Counted from the stretch's first letter, positions 1 through 8,895 are shown. The stretch is 64,000 nt of DNA from SZUA-309 sp965215995 (GCA_965215995.1 OZ244128.1:1984001-2048000); one strand, 5' to 3'. Notes: generated by a model from the letters alone, not told the origin. Translations and numbers: made by a program.

Positions 1-345
1 CTTGCAGGCGATACAGCAGACCTGGAGCACCTTCCAGAAGACATCCGTCCTTCAACCACGACGGCGTCTGGCGCCATAGGTGCACTCGCCGGTGCAGTAC
101 GTGGCGAAGCGGGAGAGGACGGAAAGCCTTTGGAGGATGTATCGCTGGCCGCTGTGAAGAAAGCCGCCAGCGATGCTGCCGAAAGAGAGTTCCTTGAAGC
201 CGGCCTTCTGGAAACATCGGGCAACGTAACGGGGCTCGCTGAGACAATCGGCATGAATAGAACCCACCTTCAGGCATTGCTGAAGAAGCACGATCTGAAA
301 TCTCGCGACTTCAAGCGCAGAAAAACCACGGAAGATGTTACGTAG
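1..345 (+). CDS. C-terminal end of a sigma54-type transcriptional activator (5' truncated by window edge)
   Basis: The reading frame is open from the first base and stops at 343-345, giving 114 residues of a longer protein. The beginning (LEHLPEDIRP) matches the segment that follows the AAA+ domain in NtrC-family activators. The end (about residues 60-100) is a Fis-type helix-turn-helix with the usual pattern of the family (LLETSGNVTGLAETIGMNRT). The role inferred is activation of sigma54 RNA polymerase. The gene sits 132 bp upstream of the kinase cassette in the same direction, and a sigma54-like promoter occurs at 8896-8911, so it may be the local regulator. The AAA+ core and any sensor domain are outside the window and cannot be judged. 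Confidence 0.75.
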   Translation, partial: LAGDTADLEHLPEDIRPSTTTASGAIGALAGAVRGEAGEDGKPLEDVSLAAVKKAASDAAEREFLEAGLLETSGNVTGLAETIGMNRTHLQALLKKHDLKSRDFKRRKTTEDVT

Positions 346-385
346 CGGCCACAAAATACCCGCAAGTTAGTAGGCGCTAGCAGCC

Positions 386-415
386 TTGATCACCGAGTTT
401 AGGATCAGTTATAAC
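386..415 (+). promoter_or_regulatory. Candidate sigma70 promoter of the kinase-caspase cassette
   Basis: TTGATC (386-391) and TATAAC (410-415) are separated by 18 bases, followed by about 60 bases of leader before the GTG start at 478. A perfect TTGACA at 418-423 lies just downstream but lacks a good -10 partner. No sigma54-type GG/GC pair with flanking consensus was found in this gap. Read by eye only. Confidence 0.4.
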
Positions 416-477
416 GATTGACAGAGTAGCGCAGCTGCAGGGGGTTGCTGCGCGCACGGTTTCCGGGGAGGCTCGAG

Positions 478-2313
478 GTGTCAATCGGCCGGGTGCAACA
501 GGCGCTAACCGCATACGAGAAACGCGAGATCAACATTACGCGTCTCATTGCGGAAGCCCTTAAGGAGCTCAAAGCGCACCCCGACCACCGCCAGGCCGTC
601 GTCGGCGAGATGACGAGCGCGTTCAACAGCGGAGACCTCTCGGCCAAGGATCTGCAGACAATCATAAAGGCGCTGCCCGACACACAATCCGATGCGCGGC
701 GGCCGACGGTGCAAGAGGTCATCCTTCCCGAGGATGAGACCGCTTACGTAGAAGCTGCACCGGAACAGATCGCCGCGAATGCGGGATCGAACACACCAGC
801 AACGAGAACGGCTTCGCTCGCGACCATAGCGGTCACACAACCCCTGCCGCCACCGACTAAAGCGCCTCCCGGGCCGGGTGATGTGATGGGGGGACGCTAC
901 GAGCTGCTCGAGGTGATCGGCGAAGGCGGCATGGGCAGCGTGTTCAGGGCGAAGGATAAAAAGCCGGCCGACCGCAAGAATCCGTTCGTCGTGCTGAAGG
1001 TGATCAGCGAGGCATTCAGCTCGCATCCGGATTCGAAGGCAGCTCTGCGCAAGGAAGCCAGCAACGCGTTGCAGCTGACCCATCCCAACATCGTGCGGGT
1101 GCACAACTGGGACGAGCAGGACGGGCACCACTACATCGTCATGGAGTACCTTCGCGGTCTGCCGCTGGATGAGTATCGCAAGAAGCGGGCGGCGAACGGG
1201 CTGTCCGTGGCGGAAATCTGGACGATCATCAAAGGCATCGGCGATGCGCTGGACTACGCCCACAAAAAGCACGGCATCATCCATAGCGACGTAAAACCCA
1301 GCAATATCTGGATCACCGACGACGGCGAAGCCAAGCTTCTGGATTTCGGCATTGCCCGGGCAGTGGATCCGGACACCCAGACCAGATTCCAAGGCATCCA
1401 GGCGCTGTCGCCCCGGTACGCGTCCCCGGAGCAGCATCGTCGTGAAGATCCGGATCCCCGTGATGACATCTACGGCCTGGCCTGCGTCGCCTACGAGCTG
1501 ATCACCGGCAAGCACCCCTACGAAGGCAAGACCGCCGTGGACGCACAAACCCAGGGGCTGTCGCCAACCAAACCGGAAGGATTGCGCGCCCGCCAGTGGC
1601 ACGCGCTGGAAGGGAGCCTGCGCTTCGATCGCGACAAGCGTACGTCCACCGTGGCGGAATTTCTCGAGCAACTCGCGCCGGAGTCAAAGACGAAGCCGCT
1701 ACCCTTCATCGTTGCGGGCGCAGCATTGTTGGTAACGGCTACGATTGCGGTTGCATTCTTCTTCACACCGACAGAAAGCGGCGGAATCAGCGAGAAGGAG
1801 CTCTACGTTTCGAGGCTCCTGGACGAGCCGATTCGGGAAGTTCTGAGTCGCCGGGAGATCGACGACCTGCTGGAAGAGGGCTGGTACTACACGGAGGAGG
1901 GCCGAAGCCACTTCGAAGCCGGCGAGTACCAGGAAGGGAACGGCAGTCTGAAGAACGGCGTCAGTGCCGCCTTTCGTCCTTTCTACAACGTGCTCACCGG
2001 GACCAACCTCCCCGAGCAACGCCTGGCGGCCGTTGAAGGGATCGTCGCCATTCATGAATCCTACAGCGACGCCGTAGATGAGCTCGTGGAGGCCGGTTTC
2101 GAGGAGAAGGCACTCTGGTTGGCTTGCGAAGGCCTGTCCACACCCCTGGACATGGACGACGCCCCGAACTGGCAAGAGCTGAAGGAAGACTTCCAGAAGC
2201 TCTGGTCGAGCGTCAAAGACGAGCAGCCGGGGCCGATCGCGGCAAGCTGCACGACCATGAACGTGCCGGAGTCCTGGGGCGATGCACGCCATCTCAGGTC
2301 ACCTTACAACTAG
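478..2313 (+). CDS. Transmembrane serine/threonine protein kinase (PknB-like)
   Basis: 611 residues from GTG 478, which has a GGGGAG ribosome site 7 bases upstream; an in-frame TTG at 445 would add 11 residues. Residues 1-135 form a helical then Pro-rich lead-in. The kinase domain follows: glycine loop GEGGMG (148-153), Lys174, alpha-C Glu193, catalytic loop H269-S-D271 with Lys273 and Asn276, DFG 289-291, SPE 316-318. The usual HRD arginine is Ser, so it is a non-RD kinase. One TM helix (about 408-429) is followed by about 180 residues outside the membrane with no domain I recognise. Known role of the family: phosphorylation of Ser/Thr on partner proteins, read by FHA domains. Two FHA proteins lie downstream in the same run, which supports a shared pathway. 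Substrates are unknown. Confidence 0.88.
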   Translation: MSIGRVQQALTAYEKREINITRLIAEALKELKAHPDHRQAVVGEMTSAFNSGDLSAKDLQTIIKALPDTQSDARRPTVQEVILPEDETAYVEAAPEQIAANAGSNTPATRTASLATIAVTQPLPPPTKAPPGPGDVMGGRYELLEVIGEGGMGSVFRAKDKKPADRKNPFVVLKVISEAFSSHPDSKAALRKEASNALQLTHPNIVRVHNWDEQDGHHYIVMEYLRGLPLDEYRKKRAANGLSVAEIWTIIKGIGDALDYAHKKHGIIHSDVKPSNIWITDDGEAKLLDFGIARAVDPDTQTRFQGIQALSPRYASPEQHRREDPDPRDDIYGLACVAYELITGKHPYEGKTAVDAQTQGLSPTKPEGLRARQWHALEGSLRFDRDKRTSTVAEFLEQLAPESKTKPLPFIVAGAALLVTATIAVAFFFTPTESGGISEKELYVSRLLDEPIREVLSRREIDDLLEEGWYYTEEGRSHFEAGEYQEGNGSLKNGVSAAFRPFYNVLTGTNLPEQRLAAVEGIVAIHESYSDAVDELVEAGFEEKALWLACEGLSTPLDMDDAPNWQELKEDFQKLWSSVKDEQPGPIAASCTTMNVPESWGDARHLRSPYN

Positions 2314-2398
2314 ACCCGACCCGCAGCTCTCGGACTTGTGAAATCGCTCAAACAGGAGAATGATGAGCGATTGGGAAGGACACGGAGGGAGTCGTGCC

Positions 2399-5059
2399 AT
2401 GACGCACCAAAAGAGAGCTGCATTATTCGGCCTGATCGCCCTGGCTGGCTGTGCCACCAGCCAGCCCGCAAACACGCCCACGGCACAGCTGGACGGTGAC
2501 CCGACCGTCCACTGCCTGCTGCCGCCACGGGTGCAGCAACTGGGCAACCTGACTTACGCCTCAAGACGGGATCTGGTGTACGAGACGGCGTCCCGCTGTC
2601 GGATTCGAGGTGGTGAGTACACCGTCTACGACCGCTCCACACCGGAAAGCTCCGAGGCATTCTACTTAGGGCCGGCAGAGGCCGGAGACCCGGTCGCTCA
2701 GTACAATCTTGGTTTGGTCTACGAGTCCCTGTTCAGCCCGCCTCGGTACGAGTCGGCGGCCACCTGGTATGAGAAGGCGGCCCAGCAGAATCAGCAGGAC
2801 GCGATGAAAAACCTCGCCTACCTCTACGAGCAGGGGCTCGGTGTGAAGCGCGATCCGCTTCGCGCGGTCAACCTGTTGCGGGAAGCCGGCGGCATCACCG
2901 ACGAGCTGGTCTTTCAGTCAGATCTCGAGGCAGTCGCAACGGCCGCAGAGGCGCAGATCAGGCAACTGACCGCAGAGCTCGACGATCAGAACTCCGAGAC
3001 GGCCAGATTGAAAAGCGAGCTTGCGGACACGAGCGATCAACTCGAGGTCCGTCAGCGGGATCTGGCCAACAGCCGAAGTCAGCTCATCGCCCTCACCGAT
3101 CAGATTTCCGAGTTGGAGCGTTCGCAGGACGTAACCCTCCAGCAGGAGATCGAATCGCTGAAATCCCAGCTGGCCGGCAACGAACGCCTGGTGACGGACC
3201 AGGAGCTCACCATCGCCACCCTGGAGGCCGATGTCACGGCTTTTCAAGCGCAACTCGAAGCCAGCGAACGGAAGGCGGAGCTGAAAGAACAGCAGCTCAC
3301 CGCCCAGCTCTCCGAGGCGGAACGTCGCTCAGATGCCGTCGAGCAGCAGGCGGCTCAGGAGATTGCGCAGCGTGATACGGAGATCGCCAGACTGACGGCA
3401 GAGATGGAGGCACTGTCAGAGTCGATGCAGACGGCTCTGTCGGACCGGGAACTGCTGAGAAACGAGTTCGAAGCCGCAAACCTCCAGCTGACCAGCGAGC
3501 AGACCGCCCAGGTGGAGAAGCTGCTCGAGGAAGTAGCCGCCAGAGACCGCACCATCGCGGAGCAGCTCACTCATATCGAGTCTCCTGAAGACGCAACGAC
3601 CCAGGCCTTGTCGCAGGCGACGGCTACGACGGATACGCAGGCCCAGCAGATCAACCAGCTCAACACCGAGCTCACCAGCCTGCAGGAGAAGCTCGCCGCG
3701 CAGGAGCTCGCCTACTCGGAGCTGGAAACCGAGGTGCTGATCAGTCGTTCGCAAGTCGCGCAAGGGGAAGAAACCGCGGCGGAAGTGGACCGCCTGCTGG
3801 TCGAGCTCAACCGGCGTGGCGAGGTGATCAACGCCCAGAAGGAGAACATCGATGCGCTGGAAGCGCAGATCGCTTCAGCGAGCGCGGCCATCGACGTCCT
3901 GCAGGCAAAGAGCGAACAGCAGATCAGCGAGCGAGACTACCTCCAGGCCCGGCTGGCAACTGTGGAGGCCGAGCTGGTCAACGTTCAAGCCAGCCTTACC
4001 ACACTCGAGAGCAACCTCTCTTCCGCTCGCTCTGAGCGGGAGTCCGTGGTGTCGGACATGGCGCAGCTTCAAGCTCAGCTGGATACCTCCAGCCAGAGCA
4101 GCGAAGCGGCGCTCGCCTCACTCAGAGCAGAGCTCGTCCGGAAGAATGCAGATCTACGCTCGAAGGATGAGCAGATTGCCTTGCTGGAGCGCGATCTGGC
4201 CGCGAAGCAGGAAGAGCTGGCTGCTGCGGTTGGCGATCGCAGCCAGCTGCTCGCAACCAGGGGGCTGGTCCGCTGGCCGACGGCCCCGGACATAGCCGAC
4301 ATTTCCATCGGCAAGCGCTACGCCGTGGTCATCGGTAATGATGACTACGAGTACCTTCGAGATCTTTCCACGGCAGTCAAAGGTGCGCAGACCGTGGACC
4401 GATTGTTACGGGAACGATACGGATTCGAGACCACGCTGCTTACCAATGCCAGGCGTCAGGAGATTCTCGACGCTTTTTCCGAGCTGCGGCCGAGGCTCAC
4501 CGAGGATGACTACGTGCTGATCTACTACGCCGGTCATGGCGAGCAGGATCGTCGGGACGAGTACGTTTCCTACTGGCTCGGCGTCAACGCCCGTTCCAGT
4601 GAGACGGCGCTTTCTGCAGACGGCATCAACAGCTACGAGATCAGCCACAACGTCAAGGCCATGCCCGCCAAGCACGTGATGATCATCGCAGACTCCTGCT
4701 ACGCAGGCGCCATGGTCAGACCCCCTCGCGTATCCACGCCCAAGCTGGATCTGGATCGCCGTCAGCTAGAGTACTTCGTTCGCAAGCGGTCACGAACCGT
4801 GCTGACGTCCGGGGGCAACAGCCCGGTGCTCGATGAGAGTGTCGGCGGCGAGCATTCGGTATTTACCAAGGCACTGATCGATGTGCTCGAAGAGAATCCG
4901 GACATCATCTACGGAGAAGCCCTGCACGCCATGCTGGTGGACCTGGTCCGGTACAACGCAGACCAGCTGGATTTTACCCAGGAGCCGAGGTTCAGCGAGA
5001 TCGCCGATGCAGGTCATCGAAACGGTCAGTTCGTCTTCAAGAGCTTCGATGCCGAATGA
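2399..5059 (+). CDS. Caspase-like (peptidase C14) lipoprotein with Sel1 repeats and long coiled coil
   Basis: 886 residues from ATG 2399, chosen because it gives a lipoprotein signal (ALFGLIALAGC, Cys18) and has GGAGGG upstream; an ATG at 2360 adds 13 residues in front of it. Ala after the lipobox Cys suggests outer-membrane sorting. Order of parts: Sel1-like repeats (about 95-160), a heptad-rich coiled coil of roughly 450 residues (about 165-620) rich in Glu, Gln, Leu and Ala, then a caspase domain starting at KRYAVVIGNDDY. Catalytic His713 (YYAGHG) and Cys767 (ADSCYAGA) are both present, so the peptidase should be active. Family knowledge: C14 peptidases cut after Arg/Lys or Asp and often act in regulated proteolysis or cell death. 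It lies between the kinase and an M48 peptidase. The substrate is unknown. Confidence 0.85.
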   Translation: MTHQKRAALFGLIALAGCATSQPANTPTAQLDGDPTVHCLLPPRVQQLGNLTYASRRDLVYETASRCRIRGGEYTVYDRSTPESSEAFYLGPAEAGDPVAQYNLGLVYESLFSPPRYESAATWYEKAAQQNQQDAMKNLAYLYEQGLGVKRDPLRAVNLLREAGGITDELVFQSDLEAVATAAEAQIRQLTAELDDQNSETARLKSELADTSDQLEVRQRDLANSRSQLIALTDQISELERSQDVTLQQEIESLKSQLAGNERLVTDQELTIATLEADVTAFQAQLEASERKAELKEQQLTAQLSEAERRSDAVEQQAAQEIAQRDTEIARLTAEMEALSESMQTALSDRELLRNEFEAANLQLTSEQTAQVEKLLEEVAARDRTIAEQLTHIESPEDATTQALSQATATTDTQAQQINQLNTELTSLQEKLAAQELAYSELETEVLISRSQVAQGEETAAEVDRLLVELNRRGEVINAQKENIDALEAQIASASAAIDVLQAKSEQQISERDYLQARLATVEAELVNVQASLTTLESNLSSARSERESVVSDMAQLQAQLDTSSQSSEAALASLRAELVRKNADLRSKDEQIALLERDLAAKQEELAAAVGDRSQLLATRGLVRWPTAPDIADISIGKRYAVVIGNDDYEYLRDLSTAVKGAQTVDRLLRERYGFETTLLTNARRQEILDAFSELRPRLTEDDYVLIYYAGHGEQDRRDEYVSYWLGVNARSSETALSADGINSYEISHNVKAMPAKHVMIIADSCYAGAMVRPPRVSTPKLDLDRRQLEYFVRKRSRTVLTSGGNSPVLDESVGGEHSVFTKALIDVLEENPDIIYGEALHAMLVDLVRYNADQLDFTQEPRFSEIADAGHRNGQFVFKSFDAE

Positions 5060-5080
5060 CTGTTCCGGGGAGGGATCGCA

Positions 5081-6325
5081 ATGGAGGAGTTGCAGACCGC
5101 TGAGGACGGAGATCGTCGCCACAACGCGAAAGCCGAGGCGCTGCGTTGCACGAGCGACCTGGATCTCTTCGACGTACTGAAGAAACACCCCCAGGTTGTA
5201 GCGGCCAGCAAAGCCCTCGAGCAGGCGCAGGTCGACAATCCAGCCCGTACCAGAAGAAAGCTGCTGGCCTCCGCTGTGCTGGTCACGCCGGAAATGGCGC
5301 CCGATCTCCACCTGAAGGTGGACACCTGCGTGGAGCTTCTTGGCACCCCACTACGCCCCGAGCTGTACGTTTATCCAAGCGCTCAGTACAACGCCGCCTG
5401 CTTCAAGCCGGAAGACGGACATCTGCTCATCATCGTTTCATCGGCGCTGCTGGAGAACTTCGACGACGCCGAGCTGACCTTCGTGATCGGCCATGAGCTG
5501 GGGCACTACGCCTACGGCCACCACGATCTGCCCGTCGGTTACGTGCTTCAGGGCTCTGCGCACCCGGACGCCAGGCTGGCGCTGGACCTCTATGCCTGGT
5601 CGCGATACGCGGAGGTGTCTGCCGATCGCGCCGGTGCGTACTGCGCCCAGGATATGAATGCGGTGACCTACGCGCTCTTCAAGCTCGCCTCAGGGTTGAG
5701 TGGCCGCACGGTCTCCTTCGACCCTGCTCAACTCCTGAAGCAGGTCGATCATCTCCTTCGGGAAGACGCCCAGCCCGGGAACAACGCGCCTCGCGCCGAC
5801 TGGTTCGCCACTCATCCTTTCAGCCCGTTGCGGGTGAAGGCACTGACGCTGTTTGCTGATTCAGACCTCTACCAGACCGGTGGCGTATCTGCTCACGATC
5901 TGGAGATCGGCGTGCACGGATTGATGAGCCTGATGGAGCCGAATTATCTGGAAGGGAAGTCGGATATCGCCGAGGCGATGCGACGCCTCCTCTTTGCGGC
6001 TGCGTTGACCGTCGCTAACGCGGATGGCGTTGTGTCCGATGAGGAGATCGAGATATTCGAGCGGTTTTTCGGTAAGCGGGCTTTCTCACCGTCGCTGAAC
6101 CTTGAGCAGCTCGCCAGCGAGCTGGAAGCGCGAGCAGCTAAAGTCAGGCAGCTGGCGAGCACCCCACAGACCATTCAGGTGATGCGGGATCTGTGTATTG
6201 TCTGCAGAGCAGAAGGTCACACGAGGGCTGTGGAGAGGAAGGTTCTCAACGACGTTGCCCACTGGCTCGGTATCGCAGGCTCCTTCGTTGATCAGATGCT
6301 GGAGGGGCGGTTGGACCCGGATTGA
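5081..6325 (+). CDS. M48 family metallopeptidase with C-terminal TerB-like domain
   Basis: 414 residues from ATG 5081 with GGGGAGGGA upstream. Zinc site: His138-Glu139-x-x-His142 (GHELGH) and third ligand Glu178 in the E-x-x-A-D pattern (EVSADR), as in M48 peptidases. No signal peptide or TM helix is visible, so a cytoplasmic location is inferred, unlike HtpX or BepA. Residues about 290-410 are helical with an acidic NADGVVSDEE motif typical of TerB-like folds, which are common in tellurite-resistance and phage-defence proteins. It starts 21 bases after the caspase gene and its stop abuts the start of the FHA-lipase gene, so co-transcription is likely. Activity is expected from the intact site; targets are unknown. 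Confidence 0.82.
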   Translation: MEELQTAEDGDRRHNAKAEALRCTSDLDLFDVLKKHPQVVAASKALEQAQVDNPARTRRKLLASAVLVTPEMAPDLHLKVDTCVELLGTPLRPELYVYPSAQYNAACFKPEDGHLLIIVSSALLENFDDAELTFVIGHELGHYAYGHHDLPVGYVLQGSAHPDARLALDLYAWSRYAEVSADRAGAYCAQDMNAVTYALFKLASGLSGRTVSFDPAQLLKQVDHLLREDAQPGNNAPRADWFATHPFSPLRVKALTLFADSDLYQTGGVSAHDLEIGVHGLMSLMEPNYLEGKSDIAEAMRRLLFAAALTVANADGVVSDEEIEIFERFFGKRAFSPSLNLEQLASELEARAAKVRQLASTPQTIQVMRDLCIVCRAEGHTRAVERKVLNDVAHWLGIAGSFVDQMLEGRLDPD

Positions 6326-6326
6326 A

Positions 6327-8123
6327 ATGCGGCCATCACTGATCACGGCACTCGCTGACGGCACCGAGCGCCAGTACCTGCTGAACGCACCCGTTGTGAC
6401 GCTTGGTCGGGAACCTGAAAACGACATCCCCATTCGCTCCGACAGCATATCCAGGTCGCACGCTGAGATTAGAGTAGCGTCCGAGCAGTCGTACCTGCGC
6501 GATCTCGGCTCCACGAACGGCACTATCCTCAACGGCCGGAACATCGGTACCTGTGAGGCGCCACTTTCTCACGGGGATACCATCCAGCTCGGCGGGGTGA
6601 CGTTGAAGTTCATCCATGCAACCGGGCGCACCACCGACAAGCCCTCCGCCGAGACGACCCGGCACCTCTCCGACAGCGCCGGTTCAACTCAGGTGCACAC
6701 GCTCCTCAACGCTACTTCCAGCGCAGCAGACGTCACGGCGATCGAGGCTTCCCTGCTTCAGGTCGTGGTGACCGAACGCGCGGCCAGGCTCTGCATCAGA
6801 GACTCCGGTCGTACCCGAGACCACCTTCTGCAAGCGGACATGTTGATCGGCCGCAGTCCCGAGTGCGATATCCAGGTGCAGGATCCCCACTGCTCGGCTC
6901 AGCATGCGAAGATCTCCAAGACTTCCGATGACCGCTACTCCGTCACCGATCTCTCATCCACAAACGGTCTGTATGTGAACGGACTGCGATGCCGAACCCA
7001 CACGCTGTTCGAGGGGGACACGCTCCGAATAGGCGATGCTACCCTGACGTTTTCTGATCCCAATCAGCCCCCGCATGTATCCCCCACCGCCGGACGTCGT
7101 CCCGTGGTCCTCATTCCCGGCTTTGCGGGTTCGGAGCTCAATTGTGGCGATGAGGTGCTCTGGCCGAACACGGCCCGACTCCTTTCAACATCGGAAGCTC
7201 AGCTCATCGACGACTGGCAGCAGCCGCTTACCGTCGGCAGAGCGGTTCGCGAGATTGCCGTGTTCCCGGGGCTCTTCAGGAACGATTCCTTCGGTTGGCT
7301 GGTTCGATATCTGGAAGTCGAGCTGGGTTACACACTGGACGTCGACCTGCTGGAGGGTTCATATGACTGGCGACAGAGTAATCTGACGAGTGCCGGAGCA
7401 CTCGCCGAGAAGATAAGGACCTGGCGTGAACGTCGCGCTGATCCCACCGAACGGGTGGTGCTGATTGCACACAGCATGGGCGGGCTGCTGGCCAGGCTGT
7501 ATCTGACCTTGAGAGGGAGCGAGGACTCGGTGGAACGCATCATATTCCTCGGCACGCCCCAGCATGGTTCCTCAGTGGCATTGTCTGCCCTCTTAGGCGG
7601 CGGAGGCATCCTGCCCTTTGGCCTTTCGCTGAAGAGGATCGACCGGCTGGTTAGAGAATTTCCTTCTCTCTACCAACTACTTCCCGTCGGCCATGCTGCT
7701 TGGTGGGATATCGGAGAGCCGTTCAGTCCATTGTCGGACGACGTCGATTGGCTGCCATCGGAGCATGATGACAAGCTTGCCGAAGCCATTCGCGCTCGTG
7801 AGCTGCTCGATGCCGATCTGCCGGACAGCATCCCAGTCACCAGCATATTCGGTTACGGTCAGAAGACACTCGAGGCCGTTGTCGTCAGTCGCCACGAGGG
7901 AACCGTACGAGTGATCGACCAGCGCTACGACAACGCCGGTGATGGCATAGTGACAGAGACAAGCGCAATCTGGGGCGGTTCTGACATCCACCCGGTCAGG
8001 CAGCAACACGGCTCGCTGTTCTCGGATCCCGATGTGCTCAGACGGCTCCGATTCGAACTGGTAGAACGGTCCGGCGTGCGCGTTGACGCAATACCGGGCG
8101 AACAGAAGAGTGTTAACGAGTGA
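6327..8123 (+). CDS. Double-FHA domain protein fused to LCAT-like alpha/beta-hydrolase (lipase/esterase)
   Basis: 598 residues from ATG 6327, one base after the stop of the M48 gene; the first FHA strand begins at once, which supports this start. FHA1 is about residues 5-95 (GR 27-28, SRSH 42-45, TNG 63-65). FHA2 is about 155-243 (GR 175-176, STNG 211-214), but its SxxH segment reads S-A-Q-H, so the phosphate-contacting Arg seems lost. The hydrolase starts at RPVVLIPGFAGSEL and carries nucleophile Ser383 in AHSMGG, then FLGTPQHG, as in LCAT/PGAP1-type lipases that act on phospholipids or acylglycerols. No signal peptide is seen, so it is probably cytoplasmic. FHA domains suggest docking to a kinase-phosphorylated partner, probably from this cassette. 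The actual lipid substrate is inference. Confidence 0.85.
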   Translation: MRPSLITALADGTERQYLLNAPVVTLGREPENDIPIRSDSISRSHAEIRVASEQSYLRDLGSTNGTILNGRNIGTCEAPLSHGDTIQLGGVTLKFIHATGRTTDKPSAETTRHLSDSAGSTQVHTLLNATSSAADVTAIEASLLQVVVTERAARLCIRDSGRTRDHLLQADMLIGRSPECDIQVQDPHCSAQHAKISKTSDDRYSVTDLSSTNGLYVNGLRCRTHTLFEGDTLRIGDATLTFSDPNQPPHVSPTAGRRPVVLIPGFAGSELNCGDEVLWPNTARLLSTSEAQLIDDWQQPLTVGRAVREIAVFPGLFRNDSFGWLVRYLEVELGYTLDVDLLEGSYDWRQSNLTSAGALAEKIRTWRERRADPTERVVLIAHSMGGLLARLYLTLRGSEDSVERIIFLGTPQHGSSVALSALLGGGGILPFGLSLKRIDRLVREFPSLYQLLPVGHAAWWDIGEPFSPLSDDVDWLPSEHDDKLAEAIRARELLDADLPDSIPVTSIFGYGQKTLEAVVVSRHEGTVRVIDQRYDNAGDGIVTETSAIWGGSDIHPVRQQHGSLFSDPDVLRRLRFELVERSGVRVDAIPGEQKSVNE

Positions 8124-8142
8124 GTGCGACTTCGTGAACCTG

Positions 8143-8757
8143 ATGGGGAGAACCAAAAAGTTCCTGGCTGAGCTCAAGCGGCGAAAGGTTTACAGCGTTG
8201 CGGCTGCCTACGTGGTTACCGGTTGGGTCATGGCTATGGGTGCCGCCGAACTGTTCCCTTACTTTGGCATCCCGGATTGGGCTGTCAGGCTGGTTGTTGC
8301 CTCGGCAATTCTCGGTTTTCCAGTAGCCCTGGTTCTGGCATGGGCTTTCGAGGTCACGCCCGAGGGTGTGATTCGGGATTCGGATGCCAGAGAGCTGGCG
8401 GCATCCTCGGCAGGCGAGCAAACGATCGCGGTAGCTCCGCAGAGTATTCAGGTGCTGAATACGAGTGATCAAAACGCCCAGCGTTTCAGTTTCACCAATG
8501 CCTTCACTATCGGTCGGGATGAGCACAACGACATCTGCATCGATGATGGACGTGTCAGTCGCAACCACGCCCGCGTCTTCTACGACAACGACCATTGGTG
8601 GATACGCGATCTGTCGAGCCGCAACGGCACTTTTCTGGACGGTGAGCCAATCACCCAGGCGGAAGTACGTGGAACCAGCGTCGTCGCCTTTTCCAGGGAT
8701 GGGCCTTCGCTGAGCCTGGAGGTGTCGTCGGGTGCAACGACCGTACCTGTGGAGTAA
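8143..8757 (+). CDS. Two-TM membrane protein with cytoplasmic FHA domain
   Basis: 204 residues from ATG 8143; a GTG at 8134 is an alternative and the coding start overlaps nothing essential. The N-terminal part (FLAELKRRKVY, then two TM helices at about 17-38 and 46-69, ending LAWAFEVTPEGV) is a module seen in front of many gammaproteobacterial signalling proteins such as cyclases and TPR proteins. An FHA domain fills about 108-195 with GR, SRNH and SRNG motifs intact, so phospho-threonine binding should work. With two TM helices both ends face the cytoplasm. It is the last gene of the kinase cassette, 19 bases after the FHA-lipase, and may be a membrane anchor for phosphorylated partners. 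Confidence 0.8.
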   Translation: MGRTKKFLAELKRRKVYSVAAAYVVTGWVMAMGAAELFPYFGIPDWAVRLVVASAILGFPVALVLAWAFEVTPEGVIRDSDARELAASSAGEQTIAVAPQSIQVLNTSDQNAQRFSFTNAFTIGRDEHNDICIDDGRVSRNHARVFYDNDHWWIRDLSSRNGTFLDGEPITQAEVRGTSVVAFSRDGPSLSLEVSSGATTVPVE

Positions 8758-8895
8758 CGATCCGTCTGTCCCGCAACGACCAACATATTTGTCTGATTTG
8801 GACTGACACTACTGCGGCATACCACGCCGAGCTGAGTTTCGCCCAAAGCTCCCCACCCCGCTGAAATCAACACCTCCGGTGCATTCCCGTTTGCG

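Noticed and set aside
418..423. Perfect TTGACA as -35 box of the kinase gene
   Set aside because: No acceptable -10 hexamer at 16-18 bases; the pair at 386-415 fits better.
505..1671. Long open frame on the minus strand opposite the kinase gene
   Set aside because: It is the complement of a well-supported kinase domain; its protein has no family pattern and reflects codon bias at high GC.
478..8757. Type VI secretion accessory genes (PpkA/Fha type)
   Set aside because: Kinase and FHA domains recall these, but no Tss, Hcp, VgrG or ClpV gene occurs in the window, and caspase and M48 genes are not part of that set.
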